This document shows positions 40,896-50,229 of a stretch of 64,000 bases of DNA, one piece after another. This DNA comes from CAILZL01 sp963791615. Its GTDB lineage: Bacteria > Pseudomonadota > Gammaproteobacteria > Steroidobacterales > Steroidobacteraceae. The notes beneath the pieces are model-generated. The model saw only the letters and a list, made by a program, of their open reading frames with translations. It was not told where the DNA came from and ran no database searches. The translations under genes were made by a program, and so were the position numbers. Location of the stretch: the NCBI GenBank assembly GCA_963791615.1, contig CAWBTE010000006.1:62001-126000 (forward strand), read 5' to 3'. Positions within the stretch are counted from its first letter, which is position 1, and each line of letters begins with the position of its first letter.

Positions 40896-42335
40896 TTGAC
40901 CAAAGCCAAACGCGCGGTAAAGACTGTTCCGCAACGTCGCATCTTCGTGCTCGATACCAATGTGCTGATGCATGATCCGACTGCGATCTTCCGTTTTGAT
41001 GAGCACGACATCTTCATTCCCATGATCGTGCTGGAAGAACTCGACGCCGGCAAGAAAGGTGTTTCCGAAGCGGCGCGCAACGTGCGACAGGTCAGCCGCT
41101 TCCTTGATGAGTTGATGGCCAATGCCAGCAAGGAAGACATTGACCAGGGACTGGCGCTGCCGGCTTCCGCGCGCAACATGAATGGCACCAAGCGCCAGAA
41201 ACCTTCGACGGGTCGCCTGTATTTCCAGACGCGCATTCTCAGCAGCGGCCTGCCTGCCACCCTCCCCGGTGGCGGCGCGGACAATGCCATTCTCGGTCAG
41301 ACGCTGGCGCTGCAAAAACACTATCCGACGGCGCGCATCACGCTGGTCTCCAAGGACATCAACCTGCGTATCAAGGCCGCCATCGTCGGCGTGCACAGTG
41401 AAGATTATTACAGCGACAAGACCATTGAAGATGCTGATCTGCTGTACACCGGCGTACAGGAGTTACCCACCAACTTCTGGGAGCGTCACGGCAAGGGCAT
41501 CCACTCCTGGCAGGAACACTCCAATACCTTCTATCGCGTCAAGGGCCCGATGGTGCGTGACTGGCACGTCAACCAGTTCCTGTATCAACCGGAGGCCAAT
41601 GGCTTTGATGCCATGGTGCGTCAGGTGGATGACAGCACTGCGGTGCTGCAGGTTGCGCATGACTATCGCAGTGAACGGCACAATGTCTGGGGCATCACTG
41701 CGCGCAATCGTGAGCAGAACTTCGCATTGAACATGCTGCTCGATCCGGAAATCGATTTCGTCACTATCCTCGGCCCGGCCGGTACCGGCAAGACCCTGCT
41801 GACGCTGGCCGCCGGACTGGTGCAGACGCTGGAGAACAATCGCTTCAGTGAAATCATCATGACCCGTGTGACCATTCCGCTCGGCGAAGACATCGGCTTC
41901 CTGCCCGGCACTGAAGAAGAAAAAATGGAACCATGGATGGGCGCGCTGATGGATAACCTGGAAGTGCTCACCCATAGTCAGGAAGGCGGCAGCTGGGGCC
42001 GCGCCGCGACCAACGACCTGCTGCGCAATCGCATCAAGATCCGCTCCATGAACTTCATGCGCGGCCGCACCTTCCTGAACCGTTTTCTGATCGTGGACGA
42101 AGCGCAGAACCTGACACCCAAACAGATGAAGGCGCTGATTACCCGTGCCGGTCCCGGCACCAAACTGGTGTGTCTGGGCAATATTGCGCAGATCGACACG
42201 CCCTATCTGTCGGAAACTACCTGCGGGCTCACCTACGTGGTCAACCGCTTCCGCGACTGGTCGCATTCCGGACACATCACCCTGAAGCGCGGTGAACGTT
42301 CGCGTCTGGCAGACTATGCTTCCGAGCATTTATGA
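40896..42335 (+). CDS. PIN-domain and PhoH-type ATPase protein
   Basis: The 479-residue protein joins an N-terminal PIN nuclease domain (RIFVLDTNVLMHDPTAIFRF with the first acidic residue, then VLEELDAGKKG) to a PhoH ATPase domain (ILGPAGTGKTLLTLAAG; LIVDEAQNLTPKQMKALITR). PhoH2-type proteins act as RNA helicase-nucleases in some bacteria. The start is TTG at 40896 with a strong AGGAG eight bases upstream. An ATG just before leads to a stop within ten codons. Confidence 0.92.
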   Translation: MTKAKRAVKTVPQRRIFVLDTNVLMHDPTAIFRFDEHDIFIPMIVLEELDAGKKGVSEAARNVRQVSRFLDELMANASKEDIDQGLALPASARNMNGTKRQKPSTGRLYFQTRILSSGLPATLPGGGADNAILGQTLALQKHYPTARITLVSKDINLRIKAAIVGVHSEDYYSDKTIEDADLLYTGVQELPTNFWERHGKGIHSWQEHSNTFYRVKGPMVRDWHVNQFLYQPEANGFDAMVRQVDDSTAVLQVAHDYRSERHNVWGITARNREQNFALNMLLDPEIDFVTILGPAGTGKTLLTLAAGLVQTLENNRFSEIIMTRVTIPLGEDIGFLPGTEEEKMEPWMGALMDNLEVLTHSQEGGSWGRAATNDLLRNRIKIRSMNFMRGRTFLNRFLIVDEAQNLTPKQMKALITRAGPGTKLVCLGNIAQIDTPYLSETTCGLTYVVNRFRDWSHSGHITLKRGERSRLADYASEHL

Positions 42336-42421
42336 CGAAGTCTTCATGGGGCTGAACGAACCTCTGGCGACGGCCGGAGTCGAAGCAGCCATAACTAAGA
42401 ATTCGCCTGAAGACTTCCGGA

Positions 42422-43951
42422 ATGATCATTGGAATGACCAAAGCACTGCATAAACTCATCGCCTTGCTGTTGCCCATGCTGTGCCTGCTCAGCGTGGCGC
42501 TGCCGGTGCGCGCTGCTGAAGTAAAGCTGCCCGATATCGGCAGTCAGGCCAATGCCGTAATCAGTCTCGAAGATGAATACCGGCTGGGCAGCATGGTGGT
42601 GCGCGGCCTGCGTGACCAGGGTTTGCTGCTCGAAGATCCCGAACTCAATGAATACCTGCAGAATGTTGGCTCGCGGCTGGTGGGTCAGGCACAGATCCCC
42701 GCCGGTCAGACATTCAAGTTCTTCCTGGTCAACGATCCGGCGATCAATGCCTTTGCCCTGCCCGGCGGCTTTGTCGGCATCAATGCCGGACTGTTGCTGG
42801 CCAGCCGCAACGAAAATGAACTGGCCGGCGTACTGGCCCATGAAATTTCGCACGTTACGCAACGCCATATCGCACGCAGCATGGCGGCCGAAAGCCGTAA
42901 CAGTCTCGTGTCCACTGCGGCGATGCTGGCAGCCATTCTGGTCGGGGCGGCAGCGGGCGGCGATGTCGCCATTGCCGGTCTGGCCGCAGCGCAATCCGTG
43001 GCGCTGCAAAATCAGATGAGCTTTTCGCGCTCCAATGAAACTGAATCCGACAATGTGGGTATCAACCTGATGGCGCGCGCCGGTTACGACCCGAATGGCA
43101 TGTGGCAGTTTTTCGAAGTCATCCAGCGTCAGATTGGCTCCACCAACGAGGCCGATTTGCCCGCCATCATACGCAGCCACCCGGTTACGGCGGAACGCAT
43201 CGCCGAAACCCGCAGCCGGTCTGCCAGGCTGGGTTCACGTGGTGTGCCGGACAGTCTGAGCTACGGACTGATGCGTGAGCGCATGCGGGTGCTGATGACC
43301 CCTGCGGGTGAATCCGCGTTGCAGTATTACTCCGGAAAAATTCCGGATGAGAACAGAGCGGATACTGTCCACTTGTATGGCAAGGCACTGGCTGACATGA
43401 ATTCAGGCAATGCGGCTGGCGCGGTGCAGGTGCTGACGAAGTTGCGTGATCGCCAGCCTGCGGTGATGCAATTCCATTCCGCACTGGGTCAGGCCCAGCA
43501 GGCCAGCAACGATAATACGAACGCCATCGCCACCCTGGCACAGGCGCGCGATCTGTTTCCGCGCAATGTACCCATCACGGTGCGCTATGGCGAAGTCCTG
43601 ATGCGCGCCGGCAATTACAAGCTGGCGCATAACGTGTTACTGGATCTGTTCAACAATGTGCCGCCCACGCCGGATCAGGCAAAACTGATTGCGATGGCGG
43701 CCAACTCTGCGGGTGATGTGGCCGAGGCTTACTACTACATGTCTGAATACCAGATCATGGGCGGTGACCTGTCGCTGGCCATGAGCCAGTTGCAGATGGC
43801 GCTGGCGGTGCCGGAAGTAACACCCGTGCAGCGCGCACGCTTTGAGGCTCGCCTCGAAGAAATCCAGCGCGCCATGCCGCGCAAGACACGTGGCGGTGGC
43901 TTCGAAGACACAGATCCGCGTGGCGGCGGCTCACCGCGCCTTGCACAATAA
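42422..43951 (+). CDS. M48 metalloprotease with TPR repeats, BepA-like
   Basis: The 509-residue protein has a signal peptide (LIALLLPMLCLLSVALPVRA) and the zinc protease motif HEISH with the later Glu in NETESDNVG. A C-terminal half is made of TPR-like helices. E. coli BepA (YfgC) works in the periplasm on outer-membrane LptD and BamA. Length and plan match. The start is ATG at 42422 or 42434. It lies 86 bp after the PhoH gene and before mlaA, all on the plus strand. Confidence 0.92.
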   Translation: MIIGMTKALHKLIALLLPMLCLLSVALPVRAAEVKLPDIGSQANAVISLEDEYRLGSMVVRGLRDQGLLLEDPELNEYLQNVGSRLVGQAQIPAGQTFKFFLVNDPAINAFALPGGFVGINAGLLLASRNENELAGVLAHEISHVTQRHIARSMAAESRNSLVSTAAMLAAILVGAAAGGDVAIAGLAAAQSVALQNQMSFSRSNETESDNVGINLMARAGYDPNGMWQFFEVIQRQIGSTNEADLPAIIRSHPVTAERIAETRSRSARLGSRGVPDSLSYGLMRERMRVLMTPAGESALQYYSGKIPDENRADTVHLYGKALADMNSGNAAGAVQVLTKLRDRQPAVMQFHSALGQAQQASNDNTNAIATLAQARDLFPRNVPITVRYGEVLMRAGNYKLAHNVLLDLFNNVPPTPDQAKLIAMAANSAGDVAEAYYYMSEYQIMGGDLSLAMSQLQMALAVPEVTPVQRARFEARLEEIQRAMPRKTRGGGFEDTDPRGGGSPRLAQ

Positions 43952-43983
43952 CTTCTGCCTCCGGTTCTGCCTCAGGGATTGAC

Positions 43984-44850
43984 ATGCTTCTGTCCGATCG
44001 CTTCAACATCACGTTTCGTCTTGCCGCAGTGCTGTGTTGCCTGTGTGCTGCAACGCTGACGGGTTGCGCCACTGCACCGGGCCGCACCACCAGTGATGAT
44101 CCCTGGCAGTCGATGAATCGCGGCATCTACAAGTTCAACGACACGGTGGATCGCGCGGCGATCAAGCCAGTGGCAAAGGGCTATCAGAAAGTCACGCCCG
44201 ACTGGATGCGGACTGGCATCAGCAATTTTTTCAATCATCTGGACACGCCCTGGACCATCGTCAATCAATTGCTGCAAGGCAAGCCGCAGTTAATGGCGCA
44301 GGATACGGCGCGCTTTGTACTGAACACCGTGGTGGGTCTGGGCGGGTTTATTGATGTCGCCAGCAAACTGGAGCTGGAAGCCCATGATGAAGACTTCGGC
44401 CAGACACTGGCTGTATGGGGTGCACCTTCCGGGCCGTATCTGGTCTTGCCGGTGTTCGGCCCCTCAACTCTGCGCGATGGCATCGGCCGCGTGCCCGACT
44501 ATCTCTCCAAACCCACCCGTCATGCCGACATTCCCTGGGAAACCGATCTCGGCCTGAGCGCTCTGGACGTGCTGCAAACACGCGAAGGCCTGTTCAGCGT
44601 TGAAGAAACGCTCGATCAGGCCTTCGATCGCTACGGCATCATGCGCGATGCCTGGATACAGCGTCGTGAGTATCTTGTCTATGACGGCAATCCGCCTGCG
44701 CCCGAGCTTGAGGAAGACATGGATGCCGACTCGGCGATGGATGAGGCGGATGATGTCGAACCCGACCCCACAGCCTCAGCGGCAGACACTGCCACTGACA
44801 TTGAGCCCACCACAACAGCCGCACCCGCAACGGGTCCGGCTGTGCAATGA
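43984..44850 (+). CDS. mlaA: Outer-membrane lipid asymmetry lipoprotein MlaA
   Basis: MlaA removes misplaced phospholipids from the outer leaflet and passes them to MlaC. The 288-residue protein has a lipoprotein signal with lipobox LTGC, then DPWQSMNRGIYKFNDTVDRAAIKPVAKGYQ and FGQTLAVWGAPSGPYLVLPVFGPSTLRDGIGR, the family core. A tail of about 45 acidic and Ala/Thr-rich residues is extra. The MlaFEDCB pump genes are not here. The stop is only 3 bp from the stop of the convergent maeB. Confidence 0.94.
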   Translation: MLLSDRFNITFRLAAVLCCLCAATLTGCATAPGRTTSDDPWQSMNRGIYKFNDTVDRAAIKPVAKGYQKVTPDWMRTGISNFFNHLDTPWTIVNQLLQGKPQLMAQDTARFVLNTVVGLGGFIDVASKLELEAHDEDFGQTLAVWGAPSGPYLVLPVFGPSTLRDGIGRVPDYLSKPTRHADIPWETDLGLSALDVLQTREGLFSVEETLDQAFDRYGIMRDAWIQRREYLVYDGNPPAPELEEDMDADSAMDEADDVEPDPTASAADTATDIEPTTTAAPATGPAVQ

Positions 44851-44853
44851 GAC

Positions 44854-47139
44854 TCAGCGGACAATAGCGCGTTGCGCACCCGCGTCCGCCGTTGCCACAG
44901 CGGTCATGTCGACAATGCGCCTCACAGTGGATGACGGCGTCATGATATGCACCGGCTTGGCTGCGCCCAGCAGAATGCCACCCACCGTCACCGCACCGCT
45001 GCTCACTGCACGCAAGGTGTTATAGGTAATGTTGGCGGCATCCACATTCGGGAAAATCAGCAGATTGGCATCGCGCTTCAGGCGTGAATCCGGAAATTCG
45101 TTAGCGCGAATCGCACTGGACAACGCCGAGTCAGCGCGCATTTCACCTTCCACTTCCAGATCCGGCGCGCGGGCAGTGATCAGCTCCAGCGCATCACGCA
45201 TCTTCTGTGCCGAGGGCGCTGTCGAACTGCCAAAGCTGGAATGCGACAACAGCGCCACGCTGGGGCTGATGCCAAAACGACGCACCTGCTCGGCGGCCAG
45301 CAAGGTCATCTCGGCAATTTCGGCCACGCCGGGATCGCGATTCACATGCGTATCGCAGAAGAACAGCTGACGCTCCGGCAGGATCAGCATCTGCATGGTC
45401 GCGAAAATGCTGGCGCCGGGACGCTTGCCAATCACCGCATCAATGTACTTGAGGTGATAGCGGTAATCGCCCACCGTACCGCACAGCAGCGCGTCCGCAT
45501 CACCCCGACGGATCAGCATGGAACCGATCAGCGTGGTGCGGCTGCGCATCTGCTCCATGGCCTGCAGACGTGATACGCCCCTGCGCTTCACCAGTTCGTA
45601 GTACTCGCTCCAGCATTCGCGGAAACGCTGATCATTGTCGATGTTGACGCATTCACAGTTCTTGCCCGGGACAAGACGCAGACCCAGTTTCTGGATGCGC
45701 TCATTGATCAGATCCAGCCGACCCACCAGCAGCGGATAGGCCAGGCCTTCATCCACGGCCACTTGCGCCGCCTGCAGTACGCGTGGATCTTCACCTTCGC
45801 TATAGATAATGCGTTTGGGCTGGCGCTGTGCGGCGGCGAACACCGGCCGCATCACCGAGGCGGACTCATAGACAAACTGCGTGAGCTTGTTGCGATACGC
45901 ATCCATATCTGCGATAGGTCGCGTCGCCACACCGCTATCCATCGCCGCCCTCGCCACTGCGGGCGCGATGCGGGTAATCAGGCGCGGATCAAAAGCGCGT
46001 GGAATCAGGTATTCGGGACCAAAGGCGGGACTGTCGCTGCCATAAGCTGCGGCCACCACATCCGACTGTTCGGCCTGCGCCAGTTCGGCAATGGCATGCA
46101 CACAGGCCAGCTTCATCGCCTCGTTGATGGTGGTCGCGCCCACATCCAGCGCACCACGAAAAATGAACGGGAAGCACAGCGAATTGTTCACCTGATTCGG
46201 GTAGTCGGAACGACCGGTGCCCACGATGCAGTCCGGCCGCGCCTGTTTGGCCAGCTCCGGACGAATCTCCGGCTCCGGATTGGCCAGCGCCAGAATCAAC
46301 GGCTTGTCCGCCATCGTCTTGACCATCTCGGGCTGCACCACACCCGGGCCGGACAATCCCAGGAAAATATCCGCACCGCTCATCACTTCGGCCAGCGTGC
46401 GCGCTGGAGTGTTCTGCGCGTAACGCAGCTTGTCCGCGTCAGTGGTGTTGGGCCGTCCTTCGTAAATCACGCCCGCACTGTCGGCGACAAAAGCATTCTT
46501 GCGATTCAGGCCCAGCGCCACCAGCAGATCCAGACAGGCAATGGCTGCGGCGCCCGCGCCAGAGCAAGCCACCTTGACCTTGCTGATGTCCTTGCCAACT
46601 ATCTTCAGACCATTGAGCACCGCTGCCGCAACAATGATGGCCGTACCATGCTGGTCGTCATGGAATACCGGCACCTTCATGCGTTCGCGCAGTTTGCGCT
46701 CTACATAAAAACACTCTGGCGCCTTGATATCTTCGAGGTTGATGCCGCCAAAGGTAGGCTCCAGCGCAGCGACGATCTCCACCAGTTTGTCGGGATCGTT
46801 CTCGTTGATTTCGATGTCGAACACATCGATGCCGGCGAATTTCTTGAACAGGCAACCCTTGCCTTCCATCACCGGCTTGCCGGCCAGCGGCCCGATGTTG
46901 CCCAGCCCCAGCACTGCCGTACCATTGGTCACGACCGCCACCAGATTGGCGCGTGAGGTCATGTTCGCCGCTTCGAGCGGATCATCCTTGATGGCCAGGC
47001 TGGCATAGGCCACACCCGGTGAGTAGGCCAGAGACAAGTCGCGCTGATTGGCCAGCGCCTTGGTGGGCATCAGCGAAATCTTTCCGGGAGTCGGCCAGCG
47101 ATGATATTCAAGCGCAGCCTTTTTCAATTCTTCTTCCAT
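44854..47139 (-). CDS. maeB: NADP-dependent malic enzyme with phosphotransacetylase-like domain
   Basis: MaeB converts malate to pyruvate and CO2, yielding NADPH. The 761-residue protein has the malic domain (LAYSPGVAYASLAIKDDPLEAANMTSRANLVAVVTNGTAVLGLGNIGP and VPVFHDDQHGTAIIVAAAVLNGL) and the NAD(P) fold (VKVACSGAGAAAIACLDLL). A C-terminal PTA-like domain runs from about residue 430 and in relatives is regulatory. A GGGGAAG site precedes the ATG. It ends almost at the mlaA stop. Confidence 0.96.
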   Translation of the reverse strand: MEEELKKAALEYHRWPTPGKISLMPTKALANQRDLSLAYSPGVAYASLAIKDDPLEAANMTSRANLVAVVTNGTAVLGLGNIGPLAGKPVMEGKGCLFKKFAGIDVFDIEINENDPDKLVEIVAALEPTFGGINLEDIKAPECFYVERKLRERMKVPVFHDDQHGTAIIVAAAVLNGLKIVGKDISKVKVACSGAGAAAIACLDLLVALGLNRKNAFVADSAGVIYEGRPNTTDADKLRYAQNTPARTLAEVMSGADIFLGLSGPGVVQPEMVKTMADKPLILALANPEPEIRPELAKQARPDCIVGTGRSDYPNQVNNSLCFPFIFRGALDVGATTINEAMKLACVHAIAELAQAEQSDVVAAAYGSDSPAFGPEYLIPRAFDPRLITRIAPAVARAAMDSGVATRPIADMDAYRNKLTQFVYESASVMRPVFAAAQRQPKRIIYSEGEDPRVLQAAQVAVDEGLAYPLLVGRLDLINERIQKLGLRLVPGKNCECVNIDNDQRFRECWSEYYELVKRRGVSRLQAMEQMRSRTTLIGSMLIRRGDADALLCGTVGDYRYHLKYIDAVIGKRPGASIFATMQMLILPERQLFFCDTHVNRDPGVAEIAEMTLLAAEQVRRFGISPSVALLSHSSFGSSTAPSAQKMRDALELITARAPDLEVEGEMRADSALSSAIRANEFPDSRLKRDANLLIFPNVDAANITYNTLRAVSSGAVTVGGILLGAAKPVHIMTPSSTVRRIVDMTAVATADAGAQRAIVR

Positions 47140-47263
47140 CTTCTTCCCCTGGCAGGTATTTATCGAATTGATAACTGGTCATACATTGTCCCAGTCTCAA
47201 CTGTTATTGCAAAGAAAAACGGGCGACCCGTTGCAGACAACTATCCACCAGTCCGCTTGCTAA

Positions 47264-47406
47264 TTCTACTGCGTCAGAAAGTGATCAAGGGATGCAGCGC
47301 AAGGCAAAACGGCCTGAAAAAACGCAGCGTACACGGAGTACGTGAGTATTTTTCAGGCCGTTTTAACGCCGCGATGCGCCCTTCAGCACTTTCTGACGCA
47401 GTAGAA
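47264..47406. mobile_element. 143-bp palindromic MITE-like element at the recR stop
   Basis: The ends TTCTACTGCGTCAGAAAGTG and its exact mirror (20 bp each) enclose a second matching pair AAAACGGCCTGAAAAA and its mirror. The whole element is thus an imperfect hairpin. The four bases CTAA lie directly outside both ends (47260-47263 and 47407-47410), which looks like a target-site duplication. The right CTAA contains the recR stop codon. It has no gene. The transposase family is unknown. Confidence 0.7.
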
Positions 47407-48006
47407 CTAAAGAATCTGGTGACGTCCGGCAAGCGCATGCGCCAGCGTGCCACCATCCACATATTCCAGCTCGCCACCGATCGGCACACCATGCGCGATA
47501 CGGCTGGGCCGGATTTGGCGCTTCAGCGCCATCTCTGCGATGAAATGCGCAGTGGCTTCGCCTTCGACCGTGGGATTGGTGGCAAGGATAACTTCCTTCA
47601 CCTCACCATCGCACAGCAGCAATTCCAGTTGCGGCAGACCCAACTCATCCGGACCGATACCATCCAGCGGCGACAAATGTCCCATCAGCACAAAGTAACG
47701 GCCCTTGTAGGAACCCGATTGTTCGACAGCAACCACATCCGCAGGCGATTCAACCACACACAACAGGGATGAATCGCGGGCGGTTGAGGCACAGATGGGA
47801 CAGTACTCGGCTTCGGCAAACATGCGACAGCGCTGACACTGTCCGATCTGCTTGCTGGCCCCGAGCAGCGCACCGGCCAGAATCTGTGCGCCGGCCCGAT
47901 TGCGTTCCAGCAAGTGAAACGCCATGCGCTGTGCTGATTTTGGCCCCACGCCGGGCAACACGCGTAACGCGTCAATCAGGCTGACCAGTGTGGGTGGATA
48001 CAGCAT
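47407..48006 (-). CDS. recR: Recombination protein RecR
   Basis: RecR forms a clamp with RecO to load RecA on gapped DNA. The 199-residue protein has a helix-hairpin-helix region (LRVLPGVGPKSAQRMAFHLLER), a four-cysteine zinc finger (CQRCRMFAEAEYCPIC) and a Toprim domain (LLCVVESPADVVAVEQSG, VILATNPTVEGEATAHFI). It follows ybaB and dnaX in the usual dnaX-ybaB-recR order. Its stop codon TAG is part of a CTAA duplicate at the edge of a MITE-like element, so any trailing RNA includes that hairpin. Confidence 0.97.
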   Translation of the reverse strand: MLYPPTLVSLIDALRVLPGVGPKSAQRMAFHLLERNRAGAQILAGALLGASKQIGQCQRCRMFAEAEYCPICASTARDSSLLCVVESPADVVAVEQSGSYKGRYFVLMGHLSPLDGIGPDELGLPQLELLLCDGEVKEVILATNPTVEGEATAHFIAEMALKRQIRPSRIAHGVPIGGELEYVDGGTLAHALAGRHQIL

Positions 48007-48014
48007 TAAACCTC

Positions 48015-48075
48015 GTAGGGGCGGCTCGTGTCGCCCTTCTTGACATCAGCAAAGGGCGACACGAGCCGCCCCTAC
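48015..48075. repeat. GTAGGGG-type palindromic repeat (copy 2)
   Basis: A nearly perfect 24-bp inverted repeat begins GTAGGGGCGGCTCGTGTCGC and its mirror ends at 48075, around a 13-base loop. It fills almost the whole space between ybaB and recR. It shares its ends with the copy at 25405-25462. It could form a strong RNA hairpin within the operon message. Confidence 0.85.
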
Positions 48076-48078
48076 AAA

Positions 48079-48402
48079 CTAGAACGGCAGCTTCATGCCG
48101 GGCGGCAACTGCATGCCCGCCATCGCGCTTTGCATCTTGTCCTGCGTGGCGCGTTCGATCTTGTGTACCGCATCGTTGATCGCAGCGGCCACCAGGTCTT
48201 CCAGCATCTCCTTGTCGTCGCTCAGCAGCGATGGATCAAGTTGCACACGGCTGACTTCATGCTTGCCATTCATGGTGACCTTGGCCATGCCACCACCGGC
48301 TTCACCGGTGCATTCCAGCGTGGCAATTTCCGCCTGTGCGCGCTGCATGTTGGTTTGCAGCATCTGCGCCTGCTTCATCATGTTGCCGATTCCACCTTTC
48401 AT
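48079..48402 (-). CDS. ybaB: Nucleoid-associated protein YbaB/EbfC
   Basis: YbaB is a small DNA-binding protein that forms a dimer and coats DNA. The 107-residue sequence has the N-terminal coiled-coil part (GNMMKQAQMLQTNMQRAQAEIATLECTGEAGGGMAKVTMNGKHEV) and the acidic helix DDKEMLEDLVAAAINDAVHKIE, as in the family. It lies between dnaX and recR. Confidence 0.95.
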   Translation of the reverse strand: MKGGIGNMMKQAQMLQTNMQRAQAEIATLECTGEAGGGMAKVTMNGKHEVSRVQLDPSLLSDDKEMLEDLVAAAINDAVHKIERATQDKMQSAMAGMQLPPGMKLPF

Positions 48403-48446
48403 GATTTACTCCGGACAGTTTCTGACGATAATTTTCAATCTGGCAA

Positions 48447-50033
48447 TCAATCTTCTACCGGCCGGATGGATTCCGGCTGTACCACCGCACCGAACAGATC
48501 CACCATCTGCTTGACATTGGGGTCGGCATGAATGGCCTGCACTGCGGTTTGCATCCGGTCAGCTGCGGCCGCTTCCTGTCGGCGCGCCAGAGTATCTATC
48601 GGCGCACTGCCAGCCGCACTGACAAACTCCAGCTTCAGTTCTTCAGACAGCGCAGCACACAGCGCGAGACGCAATTTTTCTTCCACAGCGGGGCGACGCA
48701 GATGCTCGCCGCTGGCATCCAGCACCAGTTGCAACTTGCCGGGCAGACGCGCCTGCAAACTGCAATGCGCCGCCAACTGTGCAGTCGGGCCACTCACATT
48801 CAACTGACGAACGATACCCGGCCAGTCATTGGACGCAGCAGCAATGACCGCGCGTGGCGCTGCGCCGGAGCTGGACGTAACCACTGCAACAGTGGGTCTC
48901 GGCGCTGAAACAGAGGTGGTCACCCCAGCCGGGACACTCACTCCCGCGTCGAGCTGGCGAAAAGCCAGCATGCGCAGCAGCACCATCTCCAGCCCCCCAC
49001 GCGGCTCGGGCGCCAGTTCCAGATCGCGGCGACCGACAATGGCCAGTTGATAACACAGCTGCACGGCTTCGGGAGAAAACGCCACACTCAACTGCTGCAG
49101 CAATCCCGCATCATCCGCTTCATCGGCCGCCTGATCGGGCAACACTTGCAGCAAAGCAATTCTTTGCAGCAAGGCCGCCAGCTCGGCCAGCACCTCGCGA
49201 TAGTCGGGCGCATGTTCATCCAGCTCCGCCACCACGCGCATCATTTCGCGGGCATCCTGATTGGCAATCGCAGCCGCCAGCGCAAACACATGTTGCCGAT
49301 CAATCGTGCCGAGCATGGCGCGGGTATCTGCCGTGCCGAGTTTTTCACCGCTGAAGGCAATGGCCTGATCCAGCAAACTGAGCGCATCACGCATGCTGCC
49401 CTGTGCTGAACGCGCAATCAGTCGCACCGCATCCATTTCGAATTCAATTTTTTCAGCTTGCAGGATTTCAACGACACGCTGGCTGATCACGGCCTGCGAC
49501 AAACGCTTCAGATTGAATTGCAGGCAGCGTGACAGCACGGTCACGGGCAGCTTCTGCGGATCAGTGGTGGCCAGCAGGAATTTCACATGCGGCGGCGGCT
49601 CTTCCAGAGTCTTGAGCAAGGCATTGAACGAGTGCGTGGACAACATGTGCACTTCGTCGATGAGGTAAACCTTGTAGCGACCACGCGCCGGCGCGTACTG
49701 CACGTTGTCCAGCAGTTCGCGGGTGTCATCTACCTTGGTGCGCGACGCTGCGTCGACTTCCAGCAGATCGACAAATCGACCTTCATCAATCTCGCGACAG
49801 GTTGAACAGACCCCACAAGGGTTGGCGCCGATGCCGGTTTCGCAGTTGAGCGACTTGGCGAAGATGCGCGCAATGGTGGTCTTGCCCACGCCGCGCGTGC
49901 CGGTAAACAGGAACGCATGATGTACACGCCCGGAATCCAGCGCATTGACCAGTGCCCGGACTACATGCTCCTGACCGGCCAGTTCGGCGAATCGCTTGGG
50001 ACGCCACTTGCGGGCGAGGACGAGATAACTCAT
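48447..50033 (-). CDS. dnaX: DNA polymerase III subunit gamma/tau
   Basis: DnaX is the clamp-loader ATPase. The protein of 528 residues has MSYLVLARKWRPKRFAELAGQ, Walker A GTRGVGKTTIARIF, zinc cysteines in NCETGIGANPCGVCSTC, and Walker B VYLIDEVHMLS. The C-terminal part (from about residue 400) resembles the tau domain that binds the polymerase. It is shorter than E. coli tau (643 residues). I see no A-rich slippery site for a gamma product. The ATG at 50033 fits homologues, and a GTG at 50045 is less likely. The 4.5S RNA gene lies upstream. Confidence 0.96.
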   Translation of the reverse strand: MSYLVLARKWRPKRFAELAGQEHVVRALVNALDSGRVHHAFLFTGTRGVGKTTIARIFAKSLNCETGIGANPCGVCSTCREIDEGRFVDLLEVDAASRTKVDDTRELLDNVQYAPARGRYKVYLIDEVHMLSTHSFNALLKTLEEPPPHVKFLLATTDPQKLPVTVLSRCLQFNLKRLSQAVISQRVVEILQAEKIEFEMDAVRLIARSAQGSMRDALSLLDQAIAFSGEKLGTADTRAMLGTIDRQHVFALAAAIANQDAREMMRVVAELDEHAPDYREVLAELAALLQRIALLQVLPDQAADEADDAGLLQQLSVAFSPEAVQLCYQLAIVGRRDLELAPEPRGGLEMVLLRMLAFRQLDAGVSVPAGVTTSVSAPRPTVAVVTSSSGAAPRAVIAAASNDWPGIVRQLNVSGPTAQLAAHCSLQARLPGKLQLVLDASGEHLRRPAVEEKLRLALCAALSEELKLEFVSAAGSAPIDTLARRQEAAAADRMQTAVQAIHADPNVKQMVDLFGAVVQPESIRPVED

Positions 50034-50110
50034 GTGTGGCGACACAAACTCGAAATACTGGCGAATACCGACGAATACGTGAGCAGCGAACTCTACACGA
50101 GCAGGAGGGT

Positions 50111-50222
50111 GGTGGCCCGCGCCAGCTACTCTTCGGCACCCGACATCACCGTTACCGTTGCTCCCTTCCGGGCCTGGCGGAATTCACGGCTAATCGTCGC
50201 GAAGAAACCAACGCGAGCCACC
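50111..50222 (-). ncRNA. ffs: Signal recognition particle 4.5S RNA
   Basis: The roughly 112-base RNA folds as one long hairpin: 5' GGTGGCTCGCGTTGG pairs with the 3' GGGCCACC side. The conserved apical part reads GGCCCGGAAGGGAGCA, close to the E. coli GGTCCGGAAGGAAGCA, with the GGAA tetraloop that binds Ffh. The exact ends are approximate. It lies 7 bases after tRNA-Ser(TGA) and 77 bp before dnaX. Confidence 0.92.
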
Positions 50223-50229
50223 ATAAACC

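Noticed and set aside
41463..42329. Open frame of 288 codons opposite the PIN-PhoH gene
   Set aside because: It is antisense to the ATPase domain, whose Walker motifs are clear, and has no independent start signal.
42337..42417. 10-bp inverted repeat GAAGTCTTCA/TGAAGACTTC between the PhoH and bepA-like genes
   Set aside because: The half-site is itself nearly palindromic, the loop is about 60 bases and there is no T-tract, so neither a terminator nor an operator can be supported.
48447..50033. Gamma-producing frameshift site in dnaX
   Set aside because: No A-AAA-AAG-like slippery run was seen in the coding strand near the end of domain III, so only a full-length product is supported.
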